Shown piece after piece: positions 1 to 7,753 of a stretch of 64,000 nt of DNA (position 1 is its first letter; each line of letters opens with the position of its first letter). Source of the DNA: Streptomyces caniscabiei (GTDB lineage: Bacteria; Actinomycetota; Actinomycetes; Streptomycetales; Streptomycetaceae); contig NZ_JABXWI010000001.1 of the NCBI RefSeq assembly GCF_014930365.1, positions 1-64,000 of the forward strand, in the 5' to 3' direction. The notes under the pieces are model-generated. The model saw only the letters and a program-made list of their open reading frames with translations, was not told the DNA's origin and ran no database searches. Both the position numbers and the translations under genes were made by a program.

Positions 1-86
1 TCGACCTCTTCCGCCGTCTCGATGATGAGGCGGCCGATGCGCTCCGCAGCATCGTTGAGGATCCGCTCCCGCTCGTCCTCGATCAT
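1..86 (-). CDS. Start of an unidentified gene, cut by the left edge
   Basis: Only the first 28 codons are in the window, beginning MIEDERERILNDAAERI. The visible part is charged and probably helical. Its ATG at 86-84 overlaps the stop of the upstream gene (ATGA, 83-86), so translation is probably coupled and the gene continues the leftward operon of element A. No function can be assigned. Confidence 0.6.
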   Translation of the reverse strand, partial: MIEDERERILNDAAERIGRLIIETAEEV

Positions 87-889
87 CGCTGCCCCCTCTT
101 CGGGGCACGCGCATCGATCGCGGACGCGTCCGCCGTCAACGACTGCAGCGTCTGCTGCAACCGGATCGCATGCCGCTGGTCACCGCGCCGCTTCGCCGCC
201 TTCAATCGCTCGCGGGTCTCCCTCAGACGACGGGCCACCAGAGCCTTCCCGTCGTCGTCCACGGACGGCCGCGCCGAAGCCGTCACCGCCCGCTGAGAGG
301 CCCACTCCCGGGCGGCCTGCCGCTCCGCCTCAGAAGGGCGCGGAGGCGGCCCAGGCGGACGCCGGTCACCCGCGCGCACCCGAGCCCCCAGAGCGGCCAT
401 GAACGGGGCCAGCAACCCCGGCCCGCACACCCCGCACGGGTCCGCGCCGAACAACTCCTTCAACGCCGGCGAGAACTCCGGCGGACGCAGCCCGCGGAAG
501 TCGGCGAACTCCCGCGCCCGGCACCACCGGCAACCCTCGCCATCCCGCACGCATGCCGCCGCGAGCTCCGCCGGCGAGAACACCGACCGCCACGTGATCG
601 GCATCGCCTTGAGCCGCACCGCGAACGGGCGCGGCATCCCCAGCTCCTCGGCGTGCAGACGCTGACGTACCTTGCGGGCCGCGCTCACCGGGGTCTCCCC
701 GGCCCGCGCCAGAGCGGCGACGTTCTCCAGCACACGCCCCTGGTGGTACGCGTCGACGGCCGCCCGCGAGAACCGGCGCGGCCCCTCCCCGGCGAGCACG
801 GAAAGGCGCCCTTCACGGGCTGCGAGGTCCACGGCTTCGCGGCTGATGTCGAGCCATTTCGCGGCCTCGGCGGCGGTGAATTCGTCCAT
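83..889 (-). CDS. HTH protein with cysteine clusters, element A
   Basis: The product is 268 residues and is not recognised as a named family. Residues 1-50 look like the winged HTH of excisionase/MerR-type DNA-binding proteins (EAAKWLDIS, then a basic wing and AAVDAYHQGR). Cysteines at 113, 120, 123, 152 and 155 form two CxxC-like groups that could bind one zinc ion. The C-terminal third is basic and rich in Ala and Arg. It has a 187-base leader and precedes a coupled gene at the left edge. A role in DNA packaging or regulation of element A is possible but is inference. Confidence 0.65.
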   Translation of the reverse strand: MDEFTAAEAAKWLDISREAVDLAAREGRLSVLAGEGPRRFSRAAVDAYHQGRVLENVAALARAGETPVSAARKVRQRLHAEELGMPRPFAVRLKAMPITWRSVFSPAELAAACVRDGEGCRWCRAREFADFRGLRPPEFSPALKELFGADPCGVCGPGLLAPFMAALGARVRAGDRRPPGPPPRPSEAERQAAREWASQRAVTASARPSVDDDGKALVARRLRETRERLKAAKRRGDQRHAIRLQQTLQSLTADASAIDARAPKRGQR

Positions 890-1022
890 GTGCGGACGGT
901 AAAAGCCACCCCGTAAAGATCATTCCGGAGCTTCCGGAAGGACACCTACGGAAGCGGCGCTATCCTCCAAAACAGTGCCGCCCCGGGGCCTGTCCGTGAT
1001 CCAGGTTCCGGGACGGCCCAAC

Positions 1023-1065
1023 GGCCCGCCCCGTCCTCCTTCGTGGTCTGTCACCGGGGCGGGCC
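1023..1065 (-). terminator. Hairpin downstream of the 1077-1568 gene
   Basis: GGCCCGCCCCG at 1023-1033 is matched perfectly by CGGGGCGGGCC at 1055-1065, giving an 11-bp stem with a 21-base loop. It lies just past the stop of the leftward gene ending at 1077. No T-run follows, as is common for Streptomyces terminators. Confidence 0.45.
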
Positions 1066-1076
1066 ACCACCTCACA

Positions 1077-1568
1077 TCACCCCGCCTCCGGCGAGCCGCC
1101 TCCCGCCTCCCGGAACAACAAGTCCTGCGCCGTCGTAAGAGCCGCGATCCGCTGCTCCTGAGACAACTCCGGCACAGCGTCGAGCGCAGCAGCGAGCGCA
1201 TCCGCCACCAGCTGGCCCACCACATCCATCCGCGCGTCGAGAACCACCTCAAGAGGCTGCGACGCATCAGTGCCCAGGGCCTTCGCCCTGCGCTCCAGAA
1301 TCCGCAGCACCGCCGCCGTCGCCTTCGGGTCCCCCGCCAGCGCCGGCGGCATCATCCCCGTCATCAACAGATCGAGACGCTCAAGATCGAGCAGCGCCGC
1401 AGCCACCCGGTTGACCTCAGGAATCGACTCACGCACCTCACTGATGATCTGGCTGACGCGCTGCTGGCTGACGCCGAACTCCTCGGCGATCGCTTCCTGA
1501 GTCCGTCCTTCGAGGTAGGCGCGCCAGATCGCGCCGTTACGGCCCTCCAGCCGTTCGGGTTCCGCCAT
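1077..1568 (-). CDS. HTH protein, possible small terminase subunit
   Basis: The product is 163 residues. Residues 17-45 contain a clear homeodomain-like HTH (TQEAIAEEFGVSQQRVSQII) of the sort found in small terminase subunits, resolvases and sigma region 4. The rest is helical, with an alanine-rich segment near 105-120. The start is supported by a strong ribosome site (AGGAGGTGACC directly before ATG). Small terminases of siphophages have this size and plan, but no large terminase is in view, so a transcription factor is the alternative. Confidence 0.6.
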   Translation of the reverse strand: MAEPERLEGRNGAIWRAYLEGRTQEAIAEEFGVSQQRVSQIISEVRESIPEVNRVAAALLDLERLDLLMTGMMPPALAGDPKATAAVLRILERRAKALGTDASQPLEVVLDARMDVVGQLVADALAAALDAVPELSQEQRIAALTTAQDLLFREAGGGSPEAG

Positions 1569-1637
1569 GGGGTCACCTCCTGCTGACTAGTGAAATCTTG
1601 TGCCCAGCGCGGTCGTACGGGTTCCGGACAGGCAGCA

Positions 1638-1661
1638 GGCCCGGCCGTAGACAGCCGGGCC
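1638..1661 (-). terminator. Hairpin downstream of the 1725-2078 gene
   Basis: GGCCCGGC at 1638-1645 pairs perfectly with GCCGGGCC at 1654-1661 across an 8-base loop. It is placed after the stop of the leftward gene ending at 1725 and before the start region of the next gene. Confidence 0.45.
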
Positions 1662-1724
1662 CATCACCACCACCCGCCAACCACACCCAGGCCGGCCGCC
1701 GCGAGGACGACCGGGCCGGGGCGG

Positions 1725-2078
1725 TCAGGCGGCGAGTCGGGCGGCCCGTCGGTCGGCTTTCTCCGCCGCCGCCTGCTCTGCGGTGGGGAGTTCGGACTCC
1801 GGGCTGGCGACGAACCAGAAGTTCTCGTAGCCGGTGACGTCGGCCAGTGCGCCTTCCATCACGACGGCGGCGACGTACTTACGGCGGCGGTGCTCGGGGG
1901 CCGGGGTCGTGTGGGGGTCGATGTTGCTGTACCGGTCGGCGGAGACTTCTTCGACGAGGAGCCACCCGGCGAGGGCGAGGGTGTCGTATCCGGTGTTGGT
2001 GTCGGCGAGGAAGACGGCGCGCCAGCCGGTGGAGGCGGGTTCGAAGCTGACGGGCCGGTGTTCGGTGTGGTTGGACAT
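1725..2078 (-). CDS. Hypothetical protein, 117 aa, element A
   Basis: Not recognised. The frame is open well upstream, but the ATG at 2078-2076 follows an AAGGAG ribosome site, so it is taken as the start (MSNHTEHRPVSFEPASTG). The protein has no signal peptide or membrane segment. The middle is a plausible mixed alpha/beta fold (GWRAVFLADTN, LALAGWLLVEE), and the end is an Ala/Glu/Arg-rich helix. It lies between two hairpins and is probably a single transcription unit. Confidence 0.6.
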   Translation of the reverse strand: MSNHTEHRPVSFEPASTGWRAVFLADTNTGYDTLALAGWLLVEEVSADRYSNIDPHTTPAPEHRRRKYVAAVVMEGALADVTGYENFWFVASPESELPTAEQAAAEKADRRAARLAA

Positions 2079-2108
2079 GGTGTTCTCCTTCGGTGCGATC
2101 CTGTGGGT

Positions 2109-2135
2109 GGCCGGCCCGGTTCCCGCGGGCCGGCC
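2109..2135 (-). terminator. Hairpin after the 2150-2581 gene
   Basis: GGCCGGCCCG at 2109-2118 and CGGGCCGGCC at 2126-2135 form a perfect 10-bp stem with a 7-base loop, between the stop at 2150 and the ribosome site of the next leftward gene. Confidence 0.5.
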
Positions 2136-2149
2136 GTTTCGTGTGCGGG

Positions 2150-2581
2150 TCAGGCGGTGTGTGCGGCTTCGAGCTCGGCGTGCCGGGCCGCGGTGGAGTC
2201 CGAGAGCTCGGCGAGCAGCCGGTAGACGTTGCCGTCGTTCGGACGGGCGAGGTGCCCGAAGCGCATGTGGAGGAGGGCGCTGACCTCGCTCAGGGCGCCG
2301 GAGACGGAGAATCCGCCGGGGCTTCGGGTGCACCCCTTGAAGGTGCCGTTGTCCAACTGCGCGAGCCGCTTGCGGGTGTTCTTGGCGCGCAGGAGGTGGC
2401 CCTTCCAGTAGTCGCTGTTCTCGTCGCCGGTCTCGGCGAAGGGAGCGGTGCGCTTGATCTCCTCGGTGAGGTCGGCGCGCATGCCGGGGTAGGCGGTGTT
2501 CCAGAGGTCGGCGATGTAGGTGGCGGTGGCTTCGTCGACCCAGTGGTTGAGGGTGCGGATGTCGGTGCTGGTGATGGTCAC
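2150..2581 (-). CDS. Hypothetical protein, 143 aa, element A
   Basis: Not recognised. A GTG at 2581-2579 preceded by AAGGAG is the best start (MTITSTDIRTLNHWVDEA). The protein is soluble, with a single cysteine (KGCTRSPGG) in a short glycine-rich linker between two helical parts. It lies immediately downstream of the DnaB operon of element A and has no close partner, so a replication accessory role is only a guess from position. Confidence 0.55.
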   Translation of the reverse strand: MTITSTDIRTLNHWVDEATATYIADLWNTAYPGMRADLTEEIKRTAPFAETGDENSDYWKGHLLRAKNTRKRLAQLDNGTFKGCTRSPGGFSVSGALSEVSALLHMRFGHLARPNDGNVYRLLAELSDSTAARHAELEAAHTA

Positions 2582-2637
2582 GGTGCTTCTCCTTGCTCGG
2601 GTTGGCCGACCGCCGGTCGACGGCCGGAGTTTGTGGG

Positions 2638-2781
2638 TTAGCTGTCGGCCTGCTGCTCGCCGTCGGCCTGGTCGTCGTCCTTGTCGAGGTCGGGCCATCG
2701 GCCGAACGGGCCTCGCTGGTGAGGACCCTTGGCGCCGAGCTGGGGAGCGCCGCCCTTCGTACGGCACGGCATGGGGATCAC
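2638..2781 (-). CDS. Microprotein coupled to dnaB, 47 aa
   Basis: The GTG at 2781-2779 overlaps the TGA of the dnaB gene (GTGA), and the frame runs to TAA at 2638. The product has a basic N-terminal half (MPCRTKGGAPQLGAKG) and a very acidic end (DLDKDDDQADGEQQADS), typical of a small protein that binds a basic or nucleic-acid-binding partner. An internal ATG three codons later is an alternative start. Coupling to dnaB suggests a helicase-related job. Function is unknown. Confidence 0.5.
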   Translation of the reverse strand: MIPMPCRTKGGAPQLGAKGPHQRGPFGRWPDLDKDDDQADGEQQADS

Positions 2782-4130
2782 GTCTGCGCCATGTCGACGA
2801 ACCGGCTGTAGTGCCCCTGGAAGGCGACCGTGACCGTGGCCGTCGGCCCGTTCCGATGCTTCGCCACGATCAGATCCGCCTCACCCGACCGCGGGGACTC
2901 CTTCTCGTAGGCGTCCTCGCGGTGGACGAGGATCACCATGTCGGCGTCCTGCTCGATCGCCCCGGACTCCCGCAGATCCGACAGGACGGGCTTCTTGTCC
3001 GACCGCTGCTCCGACCCTCGGTTCAGCTGCGACAAGGCGATGATCGGCACGTCGAGTTCTTTCGCGAGGAGCTTCAGCCGGCGGGACATGTCGGCCACCT
3101 CCTGCTGCCGGTTCTCGCCACGGCGCCCGGAACCGGACTGCATGAGCTGGAGGTAGTCCACGACGATCAGCCGCAGGTCGTTGCGCTGCTTCAACCGGCG
3201 GGCCTTGATACAGACGTTCATGAGCGTCAGCTCGCCGCCGTCGTCGATGTACAGCGGTGCCGCGCTGACGTCCGGCATGCGGCGGGCGAGCCGGGTCCAG
3301 TCGTCGTCGGTCATGGTGCCGGAGCGCATGTGATGGAGGGCGACGCGGGCCTCGGCGGAGAACATCCGGCTCATCAGCTCTTTGCGGCTCATCTCCAGCG
3401 AGAAGAACGCGGTGGGCAGATGGTGTCTGATGGCGGCGGACCGGGCCACGTCCAGGGCGAGCGTGCTCTTACCCATGGCCGGGCGTCCCGCGATCACGAT
3501 CAGCTGTCCGGGCTGGAGTCCGTTGGTCAGCTGGTCCAGGTCGATGAAACCGGTCGGCACCCCGGTGATCTCGCCTTTGCGCTGCCCGATCTGTTCGAGT
3601 TCGTCGAGCCACTCCTCGCTGAGGTCGCCGACAGCCCTGAGCGTGTCGTCGGCCTGCTGCGCCGTCAGCCCGAGGATCGCGGCCTGGGCACGGTCGACGA
3701 TCTCGGCGGTGCCGCCCTCGCCCGCGTACCCCATCGCGGTGATGTTCTCGCTGACCGCGACGACTTGGCGGAGAACCTTCAGATCGCGGACGATCTCGGC
3801 GTGCTGCTCGGCGTGCGCCGTCGTGACCGCCGACTGAGTCAACCTGAATAGGTACGGCCCGCCCCCGACCCGGCTCAGGTCTCCGCGCTTGGTCAGCTCG
3901 GCGCCCACGGTGAGCGGATCCGCGGGTTCGCCACGGCCGTACAGGTCGAGGATCGCCGCATAGATCGTCTCGTGATGCGGGTCGTAGAAGTCCGAACCCT
4001 TGAGCATCCCGGCCACCTCGTCGATGGCGTCCTTCGACAGCATCAACTCGCCGAGCAGGGACCGCTCGGTGTCCCGGTCCTGCGGGGGGACACGCCGGAA
4101 GTCGGCCGCGGCCTCGGTGTCGATGCTCAC
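2778..4130 (-). CDS. dnaB: Replicative DNA helicase, DnaB family
   Basis: The product is 450 residues, the normal length for DnaB. It has an N-terminal helical DnaB domain (about 15-120), a linker, and a RecA-like core. Walker A is GRPAMGKS at 215-222 and Walker B is IVVDYLQL at 322-329. SQLNRG at 367-372 and the nearby DLRESGAIEQDAD carry the usual sensor and arginine-finger region. As a hexamer it unwinds DNA at the element's replication fork. Its start overlaps the loader gene by 4 bases (ATGA, 4127-4130). It is an element-encoded copy. Confidence 0.93.
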   Translation of the reverse strand: MSIDTEAAADFRRVPPQDRDTERSLLGELMLSKDAIDEVAGMLKGSDFYDPHHETIYAAILDLYGRGEPADPLTVGAELTKRGDLSRVGGGPYLFRLTQSAVTTAHAEQHAEIVRDLKVLRQVVAVSENITAMGYAGEGGTAEIVDRAQAAILGLTAQQADDTLRAVGDLSEEWLDELEQIGQRKGEITGVPTGFIDLDQLTNGLQPGQLIVIAGRPAMGKSTLALDVARSAAIRHHLPTAFFSLEMSRKELMSRMFSAEARVALHHMRSGTMTDDDWTRLARRMPDVSAAPLYIDDGGELTLMNVCIKARRLKQRNDLRLIVVDYLQLMQSGSGRRGENRQQEVADMSRRLKLLAKELDVPIIALSQLNRGSEQRSDKKPVLSDLRESGAIEQDADMVILVHREDAYEKESPRSGEADLIVAKHRNGPTATVTVAFQGHYSRFVDMAQT

Positions 4131-4870
4131 GCGACACCGCCCTTACGCCGGTCGTCGCCCTTGAGGACGATCCGGTCGCACATCTCCGTAAGCCGGGACG
4201 CGACACGCTCGCCCAGGGCGTCACGCAGCTTCGCCGGCGGGAGGTTGCTGGTGAAGACGCTCGGCAGGCACTCCTCGTACCGGTGGTTGATCAGCCGGTA
4301 GGTGATCTCCTCGACCCACTCGGTCCACTTGGAGGCGCCGAGGTCGTCGAGGACGAGGAGATGCGCGTCGGCGATCCGCCGGAACGTGTCGTGGGAGTCC
4401 TCGCCGTCGCGTGGGCGCAGCTGGGCGTACAGGTCTGCGGCCGTGTGCATCTGCCAGCGCAGTTGGGTGCCGGTGTCGGCGACCGCGCGCAGCACCGACC
4501 AGGCGTGGTGTGTCTTGCCCGTGCCGGTGGGGCCGATCAGCAGCAGCGACTTCACGGCGTGCCGGTCCGCCGCGAACCGCTCGGCCCACGCGGTGGCCTG
4601 CTCGTCGGGGCGGGCCTCGGCGAAGCGGCGCGGCGCCTTGGCCGCGAAGTAGTCCATGGCCTGCTCGCGGTGCTCGGTGACCTGCTCGGCGAAGTGGTCG
4701 CGTAGGAACCGGACGTCGTCGGGGGCCATGTCGGCAAGGGCCAGGTCCCCCGTGAAGTGCTTCAGAAGCCGGTTGTAGTCCTCGTAGGCGCCGGGGTCGG
4801 GGAGGGCGTAGTTGCCGGGCGGGATGCCGAGGCCGGCGAAGTCGACGGTGAGCTTCGGCTGGTGGTTCAT
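4127..4870 (-). CDS. DnaC-like helicase loader ATPase
   Basis: The product is 247 residues and belongs to the AAA+ IstB/DnaC group. Walker A is GPTGTGKT at 113-120, Walker B is LLVLDDLG at 171-178, and FTSNLPP near 207 is the sensor 1 region. The N-terminal 100 residues would contact the helicase. It lies between the initiator and DnaB genes with 1-base and 4-base overlaps, the initiator-loader-helicase order known from lambda (O-P) and Gram-positive phages. It is expected to load DnaB at the element's origin. Confidence 0.88.
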   Translation of the reverse strand: MNHQPKLTVDFAGLGIPPGNYALPDPGAYEDYNRLLKHFTGDLALADMAPDDVRFLRDHFAEQVTEHREQAMDYFAAKAPRRFAEARPDEQATAWAERFAADRHAVKSLLLIGPTGTGKTHHAWSVLRAVADTGTQLRWQMHTAADLYAQLRPRDGEDSHDTFRRIADAHLLVLDDLGASKWTEWVEEITYRLINHRYEECLPSVFTSNLPPAKLRDALGERVASRLTEMCDRIVLKGDDRRKGGVA

Positions 4871-5673
4871 CAGATCAAGTCCTCGTCGTAGACGTCTTGG
4901 TCGTCGGGGTTTTGGTAGGCGCCCCGGCGGAGGTTGCCGAGGGCGATGTCGAGGGTTGCGCCGGAGATGGATCGGCCTTCGCGGGCGACTTGATCCAGGG
5001 CGCGGGCGAGGTCGTCGCGGTCGACGCCGTTGCCGATGGCGGTCCGAATCACTCCGCGGACTGCAAGGAAGGGTTGGGCGCGGCCTTTGCCGTGGTGCTC
5101 CCAGAAGGCGGCGGTGAGGTCGTCCGCTACTTGGTGCTTGCTCGGCTTCCGCTGGCCGCTGGCGGACTTGTCCGTCGGAGTAGTTGAGGAAGAGGTAGTT
5201 GGGGGTGAAGGAGTAGGGGGGGTCTTTTTGACCCTGCTACTGGCACTAAAAGACCCGCCTACTCCGTCCGAAGGGGGGTCGTTTTCGCCCGCCTTCTCGT
5301 CCGGCTCGCTTTCGTAGGAGGGCGATTCCGACCCGCCTACATCTGCCGTAGCCGGGTCATTTTCACCCGGCAACGTGATGCCGGACCCTGCGGGAGCAAG
5401 GTGGAGGAACCGGTACTTTGCTGTACGCCCGTTGTGGCCGCCGCCGACATGCTCAAGGACCTTCTCCTCCTTCAGCTTGGCGATGATCCGGCGCATGGAA
5501 CGGTCATCCGGCACCATGGCCTGCCGCATGATCTCCGGGTCCACGACGCTGCTGTACGTGAGGCGCGTTCGGTCGTTGGCGTCGTCCGCGAGGACCATCG
5601 CCGTCAACTTCTCGCGGTGCGTCAGAGAAGGCGGCGCCCACACCTTGACCTCGCGGTACAGCTCGTAGCCCAT
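4870..5673 (-). CDS. Winged-helix replication initiator
   Basis: The product is 267 residues. Residues 1-90 form a winged HTH of the phage replication protein type (MGYELYREVKVW start; KLKEEKVLEHVGGG wing). A low-complexity linker (about 100-180, rich in Pro, Ser, Thr and acidic residues) carries two GENDP...VGGS repeats. A C-terminal helical DnaD-like part (180-255) follows. The gene is first in the initiator-loader-helicase cluster and joins the loader by TGATG. The linker-coding DNA holds direct repeats and small hairpins, which suggests that the origin lies inside the gene. Confidence 0.75.
   Translation of the reverse strand: MGYELYREVKVWAPPSLTHREKLTAMVLADDANDRTRLTYSSVVDPEIMRQAMVPDDRSMRRIIAKLKEEKVLEHVGGGHNGRTAKYRFLHLAPAGSGITLPGENDPATADVGGSESPSYESEPDEKAGENDPPSDGVGGSFSASSRVKKTPPTPSPPTTSSSTTPTDKSASGQRKPSKHQVADDLTAAFWEHHGKGRAQPFLAVRGVIRTAIGNGVDRDDLARALDQVAREGRSISGATLDIALGNLRRGAYQNPDDQDVYDEDLI
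5220..5371. repeat. Origin-like repeats inside the initiator gene
   Basis: Two 38-bp segments (5252-5289 and 5330-5367) match at about 29 positions and both begin GACCCGCCTAC. Each contains a T-run flanked by GGGTC and an inverted CCC. A third related element is the perfect hairpin GGGTC-TTTTT-GACCC at 5220-5234, and GCCGGGT/ACCCGGC pair at 5351-5371. The T-runs make this the least GC-rich part of the gene. Lambda places its origin inside gene O in the same manner. The origin role here is inferred. Confidence 0.5.
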
Positions 5674-5680
5674 TGGCTGT

Positions 5681-5875
5681 CTAGTCCTTACAGGTGCAGT
5701 CGAATCGGCGCACGAGCTCCCACGTCTGCCATCCGAGGCTGGACAGACGGCGGAGTTCGCGGCGGAGTTCTTCGCGGCTGAGTCCGTACGTGCGGTTGCA
5801 GCGGAAGGCGCGCGCGGGCCTCCGCCCCGCCGCCGTGGAGGCGACGAGACGAAGGTGATCGCGGCGGCCGGCCAT
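5681..5875 (-). CDS. Hypothetical small protein, 64 aa
   Basis: The ATG at 5875-5873 overlaps the stop of the HicA-like gene (TAATG), and the product ends RFDCTCKD. It is basic (MAGRRDHLRLVAST start), has a helical RREELRRELRRL-type middle, and has three cysteines (C26, C60, C62). It does not resemble HicB antitoxins. It is followed after 7 bases by the initiator gene. Function is unknown. Confidence 0.5.
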   Translation of the reverse strand: MAGRRDHLRLVASTAAGRRPARAFRCNRTYGLSREELRRELRRLSSLGWQTWELVRRFDCTCKD

Positions 5876-6069
5876 TAGACCCGCGCCCCGATCCGGCGGA
5901 GGCTGGCTTTCGTGTTCGCCAGTGACCGTCTGGTCGCCGGTGTCTTCGGGATCGTGGTCGTCTGGCCGCCCGGGGACTTGACCCGGTAGTGGCCGCTGCC
6001 TCCGATGCGTACCTCGAAGCCCTGACTGCGGAGTTCGTCGAGCAGCTGCTCGGTGTCCTTGCTGCTCAC
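5875..6069 (-). CDS. HicA-like small protein
   Basis: The product is 64 residues with the short dsRBD-like plan of HicA proteins: helix, GGSGHYRV strand with conserved His27, TTTIPKTP, then a C-terminal helix ending RRIGARV. HicA toxins are mRNA interferases that use this histidine and are neutralised by a HicB partner. No HicB-like gene is adjacent. The ATG overlaps the HNH stop by 4 bases and the next start overlaps its own stop, so it is embedded in an operon. A non-toxic RNA-binding role is equally possible. Confidence 0.55.
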   Translation of the reverse strand: MSSKDTEQLLDELRSQGFEVRIGGSGHYRVKSPGGQTTTIPKTPATRRSLANTKASLRRIGARV

Positions 6070-6662
6070 CGGCCGCCCGCCTTCCGGGCCTGCTCCGCGG
6101 CGTACGCTGCGCGCCGCTTAGCGTTGATCTCGTCCCTGTGAGCGGCGTAGCTGGCGTTCCCCCACTCCCGATTGCAGACTCGACATCCCCGCCCACCGCA
6201 CCACGTCGTGTAGGTGTTCTGCTCGTTGAACTCATGGCCGCGAGCGCAGTGCGTCTTTCGGGCGTTGGCTGCGCTAGGCGCTTCGCTGCGCAGGATGTTC
6301 TCCTGCGGCGTCACTGGCTCTAGGTGGTCCGGACGGACGCAATGCCGAGTACGACATAGGTGATCGAGCTGTAGGCCGTCAGGGATCGTTCCGCCAGCCA
6401 GCACCACGTACGAGAAGCGGTGCGCCGAGGTCGTGCGGCCCTGGTAGCGAAAGCTCCCATAGCCACTGCTGTCTTTGCACGCCTTCCACAACCAGCATGG
6501 ACCCAGTTCGATCCGGTGCTTGGGTATCGGCCCGTCCTTGTCGACCTTGCTGAAGAACCTTGCGAGGTCCGTCTCGGGCACGGAGGGGTTCGGCTGGTCT
6601 GCGGCTCGGGCGCGGCGTAGCGCCTCGTCGGTGTGTCCGCCGTCGGGCGGGTCTGCCATCAT
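6066..6662 (-). CDS. HNH endonuclease
   Basis: The product is 198 residues. The HNH core is LQLDHLCRTRHCVRPDHLE, with H101, C103, C108 and H113, preceded by the WLWK..GYGSF strand pair typical of phage HNH_3 enzymes. A second group of cysteines (139, 155, 160, 163) probably forms a structural zinc site. The start has AGAGGAG upstream, and a second ATG follows immediately. Such enzymes nick or cut DNA in phage replication, packaging or homing. It is the first gene of the leftward operon. Confidence 0.85.
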   Translation of the reverse strand: MMADPPDGGHTDEALRRARAADQPNPSVPETDLARFFSKVDKDGPIPKHRIELGPCWLWKACKDSSGYGSFRYQGRTTSAHRFSYVVLAGGTIPDGLQLDHLCRTRHCVRPDHLEPVTPQENILRSEAPSAANARKTHCARGHEFNEQNTYTTWCGGRGCRVCNREWGNASYAAHRDEINAKRRAAYAAEQARKAGGR

Positions 6663-6751
6663 GAAGACGGCGCTCCTCTCATATCGCTGGTGACGGACCC
6701 CGGGTCATTTGGTCGTGGACCGGGGCCGTCGCATTTCTGGGTGGGCGTTCA

Positions 6752-6784
6752 GGCCTCCAGCTGCGGGCAATGCAGCTGGAGGCC
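6752..6784 (-). terminator. Strong hairpin downstream of the excisionase-like gene
   Basis: GGCCTCCAGCTGC at 6752-6764 pairs perfectly with GCAGCTGGAGGCC at 6772-6784 across 7 bases. It begins 4 bases past the stop of the leftward gene ending at 6788 and separates it from the HNH operon. Confidence 0.7.
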
Positions 6785-6787
6785 GTC

Positions 6788-6982
6788 TCATGCGGCGGGC
6801 GCGCCGTTCTGCTCGGCGTCGAGACGCTGCACGTACTCGTGCAGGGCATCCGCCGGGACCCGGCGAGCGCGGCCGATCTTGATGCTTCGCAGCTCTCCGG
6901 AGGCGATCATCGCCTTGACGGTCGTGAGCCCCAGGCGAAGCACTGTCGTGCACTCTTCGGCCTTGTAGAGGATCTGGGACAT
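6788..6982 (-). CDS. Excisionase-like winged HTH protein
   Basis: The product is 64 residues, with the start at 6982-6980 following GGGAGA. Residues 6-52 match the helix_17/excisionase pattern: EECTTVLRLGLTTVKAMIAS, then GELRSIKIGRARRVPADAL. Proteins of this type bind attachment sites and steer tyrosine integrases toward excision. It is transcribed away from the integrase gene, shares the divergent control region 6983-7135, and is followed by its own hairpin. Confidence 0.8.
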   Translation of the reverse strand: MSQILYKAEECTTVLRLGLTTVKAMIASGELRSIKIGRARRVPADALHEYVQRLDAEQNGAPAA

Positions 6983-7135
6983 GCGATCTCCCGAGTAGGT
7001 GACAGCGAGTACGCGTCGCCGCTTACTCAGATCCACTTTAGTGAGTCGCCGAAGGTCGTGCAAGTACGTGGAGACACCTTCTCACGCGCGTGTCACCACT
7101 TGCTCATTCGCTGACGGCGCTGGCATTCTCAGGGC
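6983..7135. promoter_or_regulatory. Divergent control region between xis-like and integrase operons
   Basis: These 153 bases separate the leftward excisionase-like gene from the rightward HTH-integrase operon, so both promoters must lie here. ACTCA and TGAGT arms near 7026-7048 form an imperfect palindrome that could be an operator. No convincing -10/-35 pair stands out by eye. Confidence 0.4.
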
Positions 7136-7753
7136 ATGGCTGTTCACATCGGAACGTGGAAAATCGAGGTCCGCCCCATGGGATGGACGCGCCTCAGCGA
7201 CAACAGCGGAGGGCCCACCGTCTACATCCAATACGCGATCCCGGAGTCGGCAGCCGATACGCGCCTCGACATGCAAACCGTGGTCATGGAGGCTGGCCAG
7301 GAGGGTCCTCTCACCGGCCGAACATGGCGCCGCATCCCCCTGGCAATGGCGGAAAGCCGCCTCCTTGAGGACATGGAGTACACCCACGGGATCTTCAACT
7401 ATCCGTGGGAGGGCCCGCGTCCGACGCTCGACTCCCTCGTCGAGTTCTTCGACAGCACGAAGGACAAGTTCACGACGGTCATGATCGGAGAGATCGGGGC
7501 CCGCGTGGGTGACGGACAGGACGGAGACCCCAAGGGGAAGCTGCCGATCATCCGCTCTCCCGAGGGACGACTCACCGAAGACTTCCTTACCGATGTGGCC
7601 GATGCCTACCGGTGGTTCACCGCGGCTGGCGAGCCGCCAGCGCCATCAATTTCGAAGCGCGCCAAGGTGCCCGTGCGTACCGTGCACCGCTGGATCTACG
7701 AAGCGCGCAAGCGCGGCATCCTGCCGCCGGCGCGGGCAGGGCGTGCGGGATGA
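7136..7753 (+). CDS. HTH protein coupled to the integrase, 205 aa
   Basis: Not a named family. The N-terminal 120 residues are a probable beta-rich domain (AVHIGTWKIEVRPMGW start). The last 50 residues form an HTH (PSISKRAKVPVRTVHRWIYE) followed by a basic tail. It overlaps the integrase start by 4 bases (ATGA, 7750-7753), so the two are made together. Genes of this plan often precede integrases in actinobacterial integrative elements. It may regulate integration or bind the att site. There is no clear ribosome site, so the message may be leaderless. Confidence 0.6.
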   Translation: MAVHIGTWKIEVRPMGWTRLSDNSGGPTVYIQYAIPESAADTRLDMQTVVMEAGQEGPLTGRTWRRIPLAMAESRLLEDMEYTHGIFNYPWEGPRPTLDSLVEFFDSTKDKFTTVMIGEIGARVGDGQDGDPKGKLPIIRSPEGRLTEDFLTDVADAYRWFTAAGEPPAPSISKRAKVPVRTVHRWIYEARKRGILPPARAGRAG

